In this document: piece after piece, positions 40,749-49,305 of the stretch
Layout of the letters: every line of letters begins with the position of its first letter
Position numbering within the stretch: position 1 is the stretch's first letter
Source of the DNA: REEB509 sp049314555
GTDB lineage: Bacteria > Pseudomonadota > Alphaproteobacteria > Caulobacterales > Aquidulcibacteraceae
Assembly: GCA_049314555.1 (NCBI GenBank)
Contig: JBMOEW010000021.1
Span: 1-54,264 of the forward strand
Direction of reading: 5' to 3'
Length of the DNA stretch: 54,264 nucleotides
Notes under the pieces: model-generated
What the model was told of the DNA's origin: nothing
Databases searched by the model: none
What the model saw: the letters and a program-made list of their open reading frames with translations, nothing else
Program-made: the position numbers and the translations under genes

Positions 40749-41606
40749 ATGCCCATCCCACCGATCATCACGCGCCCCAGCGCCAAAGACCTCGGCGACG
40801 GATTTGTCGTCCGCCGCGTGTTGCCCATGATCGAGCGCCGCCGGGTTGGGCCGTTTGTGTTTCTCGATGAAATGGGGCCGGTTACGTTGCCAGCCGGGCA
40901 GGGCCTGGACGTGCGCCCACACCCCCACATCGGCCTTTCAACGGTAACCTACCTGTTCTCTGGCGCGATCGAGCACAAAGACACCCTCGCCACCCACCAG
41001 GTGATCCGGCCCGGCGACGTCAACCTGATGACGGCGGGCAGGGGCATCGTTCACTCCGAGCGCAGCCCCGCCCCGCGCGATGGCCAAACCCTGCATGGGT
41101 TGCAGTATTGGATGGCCCTGCCGCAGGCCTTAGAAGAGATTGAACCCGCCTTTGAACACACACCAGGGGCGCGCCTGCCCCGCTGGTCTGAAGCCAACGT
41201 CGCGGCAACCCTTGTGATGGGCACGCACGGCCAACATCGATCCCCCGTCACCACCTATATGCCCACCCTCGTTTTGGATCTCGCGTTTGGCGCTGGCGGA
41301 ACCTTCACAGCCGGCGAAGAGGGCATGGAGCTGGGCGTTTATGTCATCTCCGGCACCGCCGAAGTGAGTGGCGTTCACGTTGAAAGCGGCACCCTGGCGT
41401 CATTGGACGGTCAGGCGGTGATCGCCGCCGCGAGCCCCGCCCGCGTCGTTGCCTTTGGTGGCGCCCCCCTCGACGGCGACCGCAGGCTTTGGTGGAATTT
41501 TGTGTCTTCAAGGATCGAACGCATCGAACAGGCCAAGCACGCCTATGCCAGCGGCGCGATGGGCCTGCCCCCGGGCGAAACCGAGTTCATCCCCCTGCCG
41601 CCTTGA
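40749..41606 (+). CDS. Pirin family protein
   Basis: 285 residues, a bicupin. The metal-site motif of pirins is clear: RPHPHIGLSTVTYLFSGAIEHKDTL with two His, and the pair His/Glu in GIVHSERSP. Bacterial pirins include quercetinases and redox regulators; the activity here is open. The start at 40749 (MPIPPIITRP) is favoured over an in-frame codon 14 residues upstream. Confidence 0.9.
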   Translation: MPIPPIITRPSAKDLGDGFVVRRVLPMIERRRVGPFVFLDEMGPVTLPAGQGLDVRPHPHIGLSTVTYLFSGAIEHKDTLATHQVIRPGDVNLMTAGRGIVHSERSPAPRDGQTLHGLQYWMALPQALEEIEPAFEHTPGARLPRWSEANVAATLVMGTHGQHRSPVTTYMPTLVLDLAFGAGGTFTAGEEGMELGVYVISGTAEVSGVHVESGTLASLDGQAVIAAASPARVVAFGGAPLDGDRRLWWNFVSSRIERIEQAKHAYASGAMGLPPGETEFIPLPP

Positions 41607-41666
41607 CCAGCGCGCGCCAAAACATTTTCGGACGCAAAACCGGCCGCCACTTTCCTAGAAGGCGGT

Positions 41667-43253
41667 CTAGGTTTTGCTGGCTTGCTTGATGCCGATCTTC
41701 TTCAAAGCACCCGGCTTGTAGCGCGGTTTCGCCGTTTGCAGCCGCTGCAACACGGTTTCATGCACGTCTTCCGGCCGGGCTGGACCCTGACGGTCGCGCC
41801 ATCCCCCAAAAAAGGTCGGCAGCGACCCTAAACGCAGCGTGCGAACAGGTGTGTGGATCGGCTCCTGCGCCTCGACGAACTCCTCCAGAATGCTGGGCTT
41901 CATGGCAAGGCCTGCGGCCTCTGCCCCCCGCAGCACCCAAAGCAGCGCCGCATTAGAAAGCCCTTCCCGGTCGTCGCCGCCACCAACGCCCCCATGGTCG
42001 CCGGCGAACCAGTGCTGGAGGGCTGTGGGATGAGGCTTCCAGCGCGCCAAAAGCGTTGGGTCTTCTGGCGGCGGCATGCCCACCGCGTTGTCCCAGAGCG
42101 TCGGCGAAAACGTGTTGCGCAGCTCATCGACAGACACCGCATGCCGCGCCTGCTGCACCCACGGCCCAATCGAGGTGTCGTGGAAGCGATACTTGACGCC
42201 CTTGAACCACAGCGACGGCGGCACCCCAAGCGAGCCAACCGTGTCCCACACGCCCATGTACGCCAGCGTCAGCTGGTCTGGCCGCGTCGCGCCAACCGCC
42301 GGGTCAAACGCCGGTGCAGATGTATTGACCCAGGCGCGCGCAAAGTTCTGTCGAAACAGCTGCGCCTCTGGGAAGTCGCGGTTCTCGATGATCACTTCGT
42401 TGCCGTTGGCGTCGGTGGTCTCGCGTTGGCGGTAGATCTCCATCGCTTCTAGTTCGCGGTGCGCGAACTCGCGTCGCAGAATGCCGCAGGTGCGGATCAG
42501 CCCGCCAAGGCTGCGCACGGTGTAGGCCCCGCGTGAGAAGCCAAACAAATAGATCTCGTCCCCGATCTCATAGTTCAGCGTCAAAAACCGATAGGCCGCC
42601 AAGATCCGATCATCGAGCCCAACGCCCGTCCATCCCTGCACAAGGCTTTGCATTCCTCGCGCAAGCGCACCCACCCCATCGTCATAGTAAGTGATCTGAG
42701 GCATGCCGTTTGCGTCAGACCGCTGCACCGCCATCGCGGCGTGCGCCACGTTGGTTTTCCGGACATTGCGGATCGACTGCCACGTGCCGTCGCACAGGAT
42801 CACGATCCGCTTGCGAACGGCGTTCTTTGGGCGGGGCGTCGCAGGCGGCGGCTTGAGCTTGGTGTAGGCGAACGCCAAAATCTGCTGCACACCAGCGTGG
42901 TCTTCGTTGCGCAGATCCCAGCCCTCCAGGCGGGCTTGCTTTGCCAGCGGATAGGCCGCCGCCGTAGCAGCAGGGGGTCCCAAAGCCTGCATCAGGCGCG
43001 CCCCGTTCGCCACCGCCGCCCGCGCGACCGCCTTAACCGCAGGGTCCAGCGCCGTGCGCGCGGTTTGCACGCTGATCACCACTTTGGCGACGGCCAACGC
43101 GCCAATCCGCTTGCTGTCGCGCGCCGTGGCCTCCCTGTGCAAAACGCGCGCATCCACAACCTGGGACGCGATGCTTTTTTGGTCAAACAGCGCCTTGATC
43201 GCTTCGGCGAGCTCTCGATCTCGAGGCAGCGCGCTGATAAGTACATCGCTCAT
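41667..43253 (-). CDS. Degenerate TIR-like domain fused to a DUF2235 alpha/beta-hydrolase
   Basis: 528 residues. The first 90 residues follow the strand order of a TIR domain (DVLISALPRDRELAEAIKAL; AKVVISVQTARTALDPAV) but lack the Trp and Glu of the catalytic helix, so NADase activity is unlikely. Residues 148-500 are DUF2235: RIVILCDGTWQ, the lipase nucleophile elbow GFSRGAY (238-244), YMGVWDTVGSLG and WFAGDHGGVGGG, giving Ser, Asp and His of a catalytic triad. DUF2235 includes Tle1-type type VI secretion phospholipases. It is divergent (75 bases) from a Vgr-related gene, which fits a secretion-linked context. Confidence 0.82.
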   Translation of the reverse strand: MSDVLISALPRDRELAEAIKALFDQKSIASQVVDARVLHREATARDSKRIGALAVAKVVISVQTARTALDPAVKAVARAAVANGARLMQALGPPAATAAAYPLAKQARLEGWDLRNEDHAGVQQILAFAYTKLKPPPATPRPKNAVRKRIVILCDGTWQSIRNVRKTNVAHAAMAVQRSDANGMPQITYYDDGVGALARGMQSLVQGWTGVGLDDRILAAYRFLTLNYEIGDEIYLFGFSRGAYTVRSLGGLIRTCGILRREFAHRELEAMEIYRQRETTDANGNEVIIENRDFPEAQLFRQNFARAWVNTSAPAFDPAVGATRPDQLTLAYMGVWDTVGSLGVPPSLWFKGVKYRFHDTSIGPWVQQARHAVSVDELRNTFSPTLWDNAVGMPPPEDPTLLARWKPHPTALQHWFAGDHGGVGGGDDREGLSNAALLWVLRGAEAAGLAMKPSILEEFVEAQEPIHTPVRTLRLGSLPTFFGGWRDRQGPARPEDVHETVLQRLQTAKPRYKPGALKKIGIKQASKT

Positions 43254-43328
43254 GCGAGCCAAGCCCCCATTTTTCCTGTCCTTCAGGGCACCTGTCCCGC
43301 AGGCCAAGTGTTATCAGGTCTTAACGTG

Positions 43329-43883
43329 GTGAGAAACGCAACGCCAGTGCCCCCGGTAACAGCGGTTGCGCGCATGCGCCTCTTCGCGCGCCGTCGCTTG
43401 ACCCCTGCCGAGGTCGCCCTCGCGCAAAGCGTATTTGCAGAACAGATCACCTATTCCAAAGTGCGCGTGTTTCAGGGGCCAACCTTGGGGTTTGGCGCGA
43501 TGGTGCCGGCCGGCACGACGATCGTGTTTTCCCGTTGGCGCGCCCCGCTCGACTTCGCCAAGACCGAACCGACAGAGCAAGGCTGGTTTATCCATGAGTT
43601 GGCGCATGTCTGGCAGGCGGCGCGCGGGGTGATCTTGGCGGGTGCCAAGCTGTCTGCACTTGGCGCGAAAGCCTATCGCTACAGCCTTAAGCCTGGCGAC
43701 CGGTTGGCAGACTTCAACATCGAACAACAAGCAGAGATCGCCCGCGGCGTGTTCCATGCCAGGCTGGGGCAAAAGGCACCCGGCCACCCCGCGCCAGACC
43801 TCTTAGAAGCGGTCTGGCCGGTTCCCAACGCCAAAGCCGCGCCTGCTGCGCTCAAGCCGGGTCCGGTTGCTCCTGGAACGTGA
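43329..43883 (+). CDS. Vgr-related protein with HExxH motif (DUF4157-like)
   Basis: About 184 residues from a GTG at 43329 (or 169 from ATG 43374). It contains LTPAEVALAQSVFAEQITYSKVRV followed by GWFIHELAHVWQ, a zinc-protease-type HExxH, the pattern of alphaproteobacterial proteins named 'vgr related protein' and of DUF4157-like domains found with contractile injection systems. No VgrG core is present. It is divergent from the DUF2235 gene, and its 3' end overlaps the convergent small gene by 32 bases. Confidence 0.72.
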   Translation: MRNATPVPPVTAVARMRLFARRRLTPAEVALAQSVFAEQITYSKVRVFQGPTLGFGAMVPAGTTIVFSRWRAPLDFAKTEPTEQGWFIHELAHVWQAARGVILAGAKLSALGAKAYRYSLKPGDRLADFNIEQQAEIARGVFHARLGQKAPGHPAPDLLEAVWPVPNAKAAPAALKPGPVAPGT

Positions 43884-44166
43884 ACTCGCCCCGACGCACC
43901 CGGTCTGGCAGCCCCGCACACATTTCCGCCACCGCTTCCGTACCGTAGATATCGACCATGTCCGTCAGGGCCGCAAAGATTGCTGTGGAGGCAAGCATCT
44001 CGGGCTCCACCCCGTGCGACAAGGCGGTGTCCCAGGCCTCCAGGATCGCATCGAGCGCAAGCGCCTTTTGCTCATCATCTGAAAGTGGCGAGGGCTGCTT
44101 GGGGGGTGTTACAAAAGTCGCCAAAGCGAAATCTTCCTTCGTCAGGACGCCAGAGGTAATCTGCAA
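43852..44166 (-). CDS. Conserved small hypothetical protein
   Basis: Up to 104 residues, acidic and helical (LSDDEQKALALDAILEAWDTALSHGVEPEMLASTAIFAAL spread over two helices). No ATG is available near the N-terminus; TTG at 44166 is the first option, and a later TTG with AAGGAAG upstream (at the LATFVTPP segment) may be the real start. It overlaps the Vgr-related gene at the 3' end. I do not recognise its function. Confidence 0.6.
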   Translation of the reverse strand: MQITSGVLTKEDFALATFVTPPKQPSPLSDDEQKALALDAILEAWDTALSHGVEPEMLASTAIFAALTDMVDIYGTEAVAEMCAGLPDRVRRGEFTFQEQPDPA

Positions 44167-44192
44167 AGCCCCAAAGGAAACCCCGCCTACGA

Positions 44193-44606
44193 TTAAGGTG
44201 GCGAAACCTCGTCATAAACGGCACCCAAAGCGTCTGCGGCCCGCATGCCCTGGGAGCGCAACTCGGCTTCCATTTGCTGGGCCTGCGGCGTGCAGCGCGA
44301 AAACCGCGCCCGCTCGCGCCGGTAGCCGTCATTGAAGGCATTTTCGAGCGCCCGGCGGGTTGGCTGCGCCTCCCGCGCCAACACGCCCTCCATGAAGTTG
44401 AACCATGAGTAGTCGTTGCGCGCACACGAAAGCCTCAGATAGTGCGCACCGCCCAAGCTGCGCGACAGCTCTAGCAACTGCTCCTGATACCAGCGCGCCT
44501 GGCGTTCGGCCGCTGGCACCCCTTCGAGGGGGGTCTGCGCCCGCACCGGTCCGCTCGCCACCGCAAGTATCGCACACAGGCTCAAAAGGAGGACACGTCC
44601 AGACAT
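44193..44606 (-). CDS. TIGR02301-type exported protein
   Basis: 137 residues with a signal peptide ending PVRAQ. The mature part shows LGGAHYLRLSC, WFNFMEGVLAREAQPTRRALENAFNDGYRRERARFSRCT, the conserved pattern of the alphaproteobacterial TIGR02301 family with two cysteines that could form a disulfide. Function unknown. The ATG at 44606 directly follows an in-frame GTG. Confidence 0.8.
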   Translation of the reverse strand: MSGRVLLLSLCAILAVASGPVRAQTPLEGVPAAERQARWYQEQLLELSRSLGGAHYLRLSCARNDYSWFNFMEGVLAREAQPTRRALENAFNDGYRRERARFSRCTPQAQQMEAELRSQGMRAADALGAVYDEVSPP

Positions 44607-44654
44607 CACGATTTCGGTATGCGGTGATCAGGGCGCAAATGTGAAGCAAGACTG

Positions 44655-46439
44655 TCAGTAGCCGTCGGCAGCCCCGTCTTTGCGCATTTCGGTAGCGGCA
44701 ATCCAGGTGCCGTGGGAAAAGTCCCGCATTACAGCCTGGAAGCCGCCAAACGAGCCATCGGCCGGTGCCAGCCGATGTCCGCGCCGCTCAAGCTCAGCGC
44801 GCGTGGCCAAAGCGATCCCGCCCTCTAGAAACACCGTGCCGCGCCCGTCTGGCGCTTCTCCAGTCGGCTCCGCACTGCCGCCATGGCGATAACGTGCGGC
44901 ATCGCCTGCCGCCTGCAGGTCAAGGCCGTAGTCGATCAAATTGACCAGGATTTGAGTATGGCCCTGGGGCTGCATGTCGCCGCCCATGACCCCGTATGCC
45001 AACCACGGCTGGTCGCCCCGAAACGCGAACGCCGGAATGATGGTCTGAAACGGGCGCTTGCCGGGCGCATAGACGTTGGCACCGCCGGGCGTCAGGGAAA
45101 AAAGCTCCCCCCGGTTCTGCAACATGAAGCCGGTGCCGTCCGCCACCAGCCCAGAGCCCATGCCCCGATAATTGGACTGGATCAGGCTCACCATCATCCC
45201 GTCCTGGTCGGCCACCGCCAGATAGGTGGTATCCCCATGCGTGAACGCCTGTGCACCGGGGGCTGGCGGCTCCATCGCGCGGTCCATGGAAATCAGCGCC
45301 CGTCGCTGGGCCGCATAACCGGGCTCAATCAGCCGCGCAAGATCAATCCCGCTGAACGCGGGGTCCCCCAAGAACCGCGCCCGATCCGCGAAGGCGAGCC
45401 GGGTGGCTTCGATCTGCACGTGAAGGCTGTCGGCAGAATGCAGACCCATCCCAGCGAGGTCAAAACCCTCAAGCAGCTGAGCGATCTGCAGCGCAGTCAC
45501 CCCTTGGGTGTTCGCCCCGATTTCACACAAGCGCGCATCGCGATAGTCCACACACAGCGGCTCAACCCACTCACCGCGATGGGCGCTAAGGTCTTCGCGC
45601 CGCAGCCAGCCACCAATACGCCGCATGTAGGTGTCGATCCGCGTGGCGATCTCGCCTTCGTAGAACGCAGCGCGCCCGCCATTGGCCAGCGCTTCATAGG
45701 TCGAGGCCAAATCCGGGTTGCGAAACAGGCTTCCCGCCGCCGGGCCCGTTCCATTGGGCCAATAGGTAGCCCGCGCGTTGTCGAGCTCTTCAATCCGGCC
45801 CGCATCGAACTGGGTTTGCAGGCGTATCCGGTTGCGATCCCAATAGTAGGCGATGGTTTCAGGGATCGGTGCGCCCTCGCGGGCATAGGCAATGGCCGGC
45901 GCGAGCAGGCTGGCCATCTCCGCCCGGCCAAACCGCTCGTGCAAGGCAAACCAGCCGTCCACAGCCCCTGGCACGCTCACCGTGACGGCCCCAAAACTCG
46001 GCAGCTGTGGATAACTGCCGTGGCGGCGTGCCACCCGCTGCACCGTCCGCAAGGACAGGCCCTGCGGAGAGCGGCCAGAACCCACGTACGCATAAAGCCG
46101 CTGCGTGCGTGGATCCCAGACGAGCGCATAGAGATCCCCACCCACCCCGCAGCCGGTCGGTTCGACAAGGCCCAGCATGGCATTGGCCGCAATCGCAGCA
46201 TCCACCGCCGAACCGCCCGCCCGCAACACATCCACCGCCACCCGCGACGCCAACGGATGGGCAGTGGCCGCAGCACCATGCGGGGCCACCACAGAAGACC
46301 GCCCAGACCAGGCGGCCCCAGAGACCCGCTCCCCGCTGTGTAGCCCAAGGTCCTCTGGGGCCTGCGCAAGGCCGGTTGTGGCGAAAAATGTCATGACACA
46401 AGCCAAGACGGGCGCGATGAAACGGGCGTATATTCTCAT
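44655..46439 (-). CDS. ggt: Gamma-glutamyltransferase
   Basis: A periplasmic Ntn-hydrolase of 594 residues that cleaves glutathione and other gamma-glutamyl compounds. A signal peptide (ending GLAQA) is followed by VVAPHGAAATAHPLASRVAVDVLRAGG, PTGCGVGGDLYALV and the autoprocessing site GDTTYLAVAD, where the Thr becomes the nucleophile of the small subunit. Further small-subunit motifs are GSGLVADGTGFMLQNRG and GVMGGDMQPQGH. It is complete and divergent from the phzF-like gene. Confidence 0.92.
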   Translation of the reverse strand: MRIYARFIAPVLACVMTFFATTGLAQAPEDLGLHSGERVSGAAWSGRSSVVAPHGAAATAHPLASRVAVDVLRAGGSAVDAAIAANAMLGLVEPTGCGVGGDLYALVWDPRTQRLYAYVGSGRSPQGLSLRTVQRVARRHGSYPQLPSFGAVTVSVPGAVDGWFALHERFGRAEMASLLAPAIAYAREGAPIPETIAYYWDRNRIRLQTQFDAGRIEELDNARATYWPNGTGPAAGSLFRNPDLASTYEALANGGRAAFYEGEIATRIDTYMRRIGGWLRREDLSAHRGEWVEPLCVDYRDARLCEIGANTQGVTALQIAQLLEGFDLAGMGLHSADSLHVQIEATRLAFADRARFLGDPAFSGIDLARLIEPGYAAQRRALISMDRAMEPPAPGAQAFTHGDTTYLAVADQDGMMVSLIQSNYRGMGSGLVADGTGFMLQNRGELFSLTPGGANVYAPGKRPFQTIIPAFAFRGDQPWLAYGVMGGDMQPQGHTQILVNLIDYGLDLQAAGDAARYRHGGSAEPTGEAPDGRGTVFLEGGIALATRAELERRGHRLAPADGSFGGFQAVMRDFSHGTWIAATEMRKDGAADGY

Positions 46440-46494
46440 GGTGCAACCCTAAGTCGGGCCACCACCCCCGGCCAACCCCAAAAGTGATCTGCTC

Positions 46495-47406
46495 ATGAAG
46501 ACCCTGTCGTTCACGACCATGGACGTATTCACGATCGAACCCTTTGCTGGCAACCCGCTGGCGGTGGTGGAAGGAGCCGAAGGCCTAACCACCGATCAGA
46601 TGCAAGCCATCGCCCGGGAGTTCAATCTTTCCGAGACAATCTTCCTGATGCCGCCACAAGACCCGCTCCACACCGCCCGAGTCCGCATTTTCACCCCCAA
46701 CATTGAAATGCCCTTCGCCGGCCATCCAACCGTTGGCGCGGCGATTTTCCTGGCGCAGCAGCGTTTCCCCCCGGACGCGCCGATCGACGCCATCTTGGTG
46801 CTTGAAGAAAACGTTGGCCCCGTGCGCTGCGCGGTGGCGCTGCAGCCCAACGGCCCTTCGTATGCAGAGTTTGACAGCCCGCGCCTGTCGCAGAAGGCGG
46901 GGACGTCGGGCACAGTCGCAAGCGTCGCTGAAGCAATCTGCCTCTCCCCTGCCGACATTGGCTTTGATGGCCACACCCCCGTCGTTTACTCGGCAGGCGC
47001 ACCCTTTGCCTTTGCCCCCTTGAGCAGCCTTTCATCCCTCGCCGCCGCCCGGCCTGGCCCCTATTTGAACCAAGTGATTGGCGAACGGATCGGCTTGCTG
47101 GCCTACGCTCGCCTGCCAGACGACAGCCCAAACGCCTTCCGCGTGCGGATGTTTGCCCCGGACAAAGGCGTGCCAGAAGATCCCGCGACGGGCTCCGCTG
47201 CGGCTGCGTTTGCAGGCGTGCTCGCGCGGTTTGAGAAGCTAGCCGACGGTCGCCATCTGTTTCCCATCGAGCAGGGCGTTGAGATGGGCAGGCCTTCGCT
47301 GATTGCTTTGGAAATCGAAACGCTGGGCGGTGTACTCACCGCCTGCCGTGTGGGGGGCCACGCCGTGCGCGTTGCCAGCGGCCAGATCCGCGTGCCGATC
47401 GCATAA
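46495..47406 (+). CDS. PhzF family isomerase/epimerase-like protein
   Basis: 303 residues with the diaminopimelate-epimerase-like fold. Family motifs are MDVFTIEPFAGNPLAVVEGA, REFNLSETIFL with the catalytic Glu, MPFAGHPTVGAA and PEDPATGSAA. PhzF itself works in phenazine synthesis, but no phenazine genes are near and most relatives have unknown substrates. It is convergent with the DUF2336 gene, with 7 bases between them. Confidence 0.9.
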   Translation: MKTLSFTTMDVFTIEPFAGNPLAVVEGAEGLTTDQMQAIAREFNLSETIFLMPPQDPLHTARVRIFTPNIEMPFAGHPTVGAAIFLAQQRFPPDAPIDAILVLEENVGPVRCAVALQPNGPSYAEFDSPRLSQKAGTSGTVASVAEAICLSPADIGFDGHTPVVYSAGAPFAFAPLSSLSSLAAARPGPYLNQVIGERIGLLAYARLPDDSPNAFRVRMFAPDKGVPEDPATGSAAAAFAGVLARFEKLADGRHLFPIEQGVEMGRPSLIALEIETLGGVLTACRVGGHAVRVASGQIRVPIA

Positions 47407-47413
47407 AGCAGCC

Positions 47414-48514
47414 TCAAGCGGCTGCGGACGTGCCCGTCAGGCTTGTCTTGCGAACCTTAAAGAAACGCATCGCCCGCTGCGCTGCTTCCTGCGGAACCGC
47501 AGAATACATTTTGCCGAACTCTTCCGCCTTGCTCATGGCCCGGTCGCCACCGCAAGCCAAGACCGCGATCGTCACAAACAGCGGGCGTTCCATCGCCGCC
47601 GCGCGACAAATCATAGCCAGCGCGTCCATGTCCTGGCGCTCTATCACGCCCTGGGCCGTTGCCACGTCCACACCCGTGATCTCGGCAAGGCCGATGATGA
47701 AGTGAACAAGTTTGTGCTCGCGGTAGTAAGACACCAGCAAGCGGCCATCCAGCTGCCCTTTGCGCAACTTCTGGGCAATCTCTTGCCCCGCGGCCTGCCA
47801 ATCCGGATCCGGTTTGGCGGCGGCTTGGCTCATGCGACGGCGCGCGCGCTCCAAGGCCTCATCCAGCGTCGCGGGATCGACGGTCGTGTTGCGCTCCAGG
47901 ATCTTCGAGCGCAGCCGCTCCGCCACCACGAAATACATCTCATTCATGAGATCGAGCGGCATATCAGCCCGGTTCACGACGCTGTCGTGCAAAGCCGCGT
48001 TCAGCCGCGCTCGGTCAACCACGCTTTCCATGGACTCCCGCGAGACCATCGCCCGCGCATTCCGCATCAACGTATCGAGTGCAGCGTCATTACCCTTTGA
48101 GACGATCGCTGAACTCACCACTTCCGTCACATCGTCGCGCTGCGCGACGGCGCGGATGTGATCTTGGCTTTGCCTGCTCACGATGGCCACGAGGTCCTGT
48201 TCTCGTAACGCCTTGGAGCGAGTCAGAACGGGGTCCGCAATCACAAAGGCGCGGTTGGCCAAATCCCGCATCAAGCCGACCGGCGCATTGGGCGCATCGG
48301 CGAAGCGAGCCGACAATTCCGCAAGCACGCTGTCTTGCATGCCCTGCGCGACCCGCTGCAGCACATCGTCAAACAAGGCTTGTTCGGCACCACCCTGCGC
48401 CACCGGCACCACAAAGAACATCTCCGTCACTTCGCGCAGCAATTCCCGGCGCTTCTCGCTGGAGGGTTCCTTCGCGAGGTCTACCAAACGCGCAAAGTGT
48501 GATGCCGTGGTCAT
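47414..48514 (-). CDS. DUF2336 protein
   Basis: 366 residues, all-helical, with the HEAT-like helical pairs typical of DUF2336 (PVLTRSKALREQDLVAIVSRQSQDHIRAVAQR; ILERNTTVDPATLDEAL). The family is common in alphaproteobacteria; some members are linked to cell-cycle or stress signalling, but I would not assign a function here. It is separated by about 70 bases from the PAN-domain gene on the same strand. Confidence 0.85.
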   Translation of the reverse strand: MTTASHFARLVDLAKEPSSEKRRELLREVTEMFFVVPVAQGGAEQALFDDVLQRVAQGMQDSVLAELSARFADAPNAPVGLMRDLANRAFVIADPVLTRSKALREQDLVAIVSRQSQDHIRAVAQRDDVTEVVSSAIVSKGNDAALDTLMRNARAMVSRESMESVVDRARLNAALHDSVVNRADMPLDLMNEMYFVVAERLRSKILERNTTVDPATLDEALERARRRMSQAAAKPDPDWQAAGQEIAQKLRKGQLDGRLLVSYYREHKLVHFIIGLAEITGVDVATAQGVIERQDMDALAMICRAAAMERPLFVTIAVLACGGDRAMSKAEEFGKMYSAVPQEAAQRAMRFFKVRKTSLTGTSAAA

Positions 48515-48584
48515 GGACTGCCTGCAAGCGTTGAACAGGCCATAACCCTATCTTTAGGAGCCTTAACAAAGCGTGCGCGGATCC

Positions 48585-49271
48585 CTAAAACCCGCCGCCG
48601 CGTAGCGAAGGCGCTGGCAAGGCTTCGCGATCGCGGATCGGCAAAGCTGATGGGGCAGCGTTCAGCAAAATCGGATCAACCGGTTGGTCTGAGACGCCGT
48701 TTTCAGCCACGCTTGCTGGCACAGGTTCATCGATCACCGCTGCAGCCTCAGATACCTGTGCCGGTTGTGGGCGAACTTCAGGCGAAAGCGCAACCACCGG
48801 AGGCACCGGCATTCCCGCCAGCTGCATCTCGACGGGCGTCGGCGCAGTCACGGCTGCAGCGACAGTCGGCGTCGGTGCCTGGATCTCAGCGGTATCCGCA
48901 TCGGGCGCGGGCGCATCTGGGACATTGGTCAAGGTGCGCGGCGGTCCAATTTCGCGCGGCGCTACAAGCCGCGCAAAGGCTGGCGCCCGCGGCGACAGGC
49001 CAGAAATCGCCAGCGAATCCTCGATCGGATGGGGAATAACCGCCTTCAACTCGCATCGCGGCTGCACATCGGCGATCACCGTCCAGCTCATGCAAAGGCT
49101 ATCCCTGGTACAAGCCTGCGCACAGGCATTGGGGTCAGCGCCGGGCAAAGTCGCGTAGGTGCCGCCTGGCCGCGTCACCCCAACTTCCCGCGTCGCAGAC
49201 CCTTCCTGCGCCACGGCCGCCGAAACGCCGACCAACAACCCAATCACCACGGGAACAATCAAGCTTCTCAT
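48585..49271 (-). CDS. Exported PAN/Apple-like domain protein with low-complexity tail
   Basis: 228 residues. A signal peptide (ending AAVAQ) is followed by a short PAN-like domain (about residues 30-80: GGTYATLPGADPNACAQAC, TRDSLCMSWTV, QPRCELK) with four cysteines in the right order for two disulfides. The remaining 130 residues are Pro/Ala/Val-rich and probably disordered. PAN domains bind protein or carbohydrate. The start at 49271 is chosen for the signal peptide. Confidence 0.75.
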   Translation of the reverse strand: MRSLIVPVVIGLLVGVSAAVAQEGSATREVGVTRPGGTYATLPGADPNACAQACTRDSLCMSWTVIADVQPRCELKAVIPHPIEDSLAISGLSPRAPAFARLVAPREIGPPRTLTNVPDAPAPDADTAEIQAPTPTVAAAVTAPTPVEMQLAGMPVPPVVALSPEVRPQPAQVSEAAAVIDEPVPASVAENGVSDQPVDPILLNAAPSALPIRDREALPAPSLRGGGF

Positions 49272-49305
49272 GCGCACAGGGTTTGCAGATGCGGTTAAAG
49301 AAGCG

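Noticed and set aside
41642..41667. Hairpin GGCCGCC...GGCGGTC after the pirin gene
   Set aside because: The stem relies on a G-U pair, has a 12-base loop, overlaps the neighbouring stop codon and has only a short T-run, so a terminator call is weak.
42648..43328. Long N-terminal extension of the Vgr-related gene
   Set aside because: It lies antisense to the DUF2235 gene and reads as Arg/His-rich sequence; the protein-like part begins only at about 43329.
44883..46343. 486-codon open frame on the plus strand
   Set aside because: Antisense shadow of ggt; the translation lacks domains and shows the Arg/His/Pro bias of a non-coding frame.
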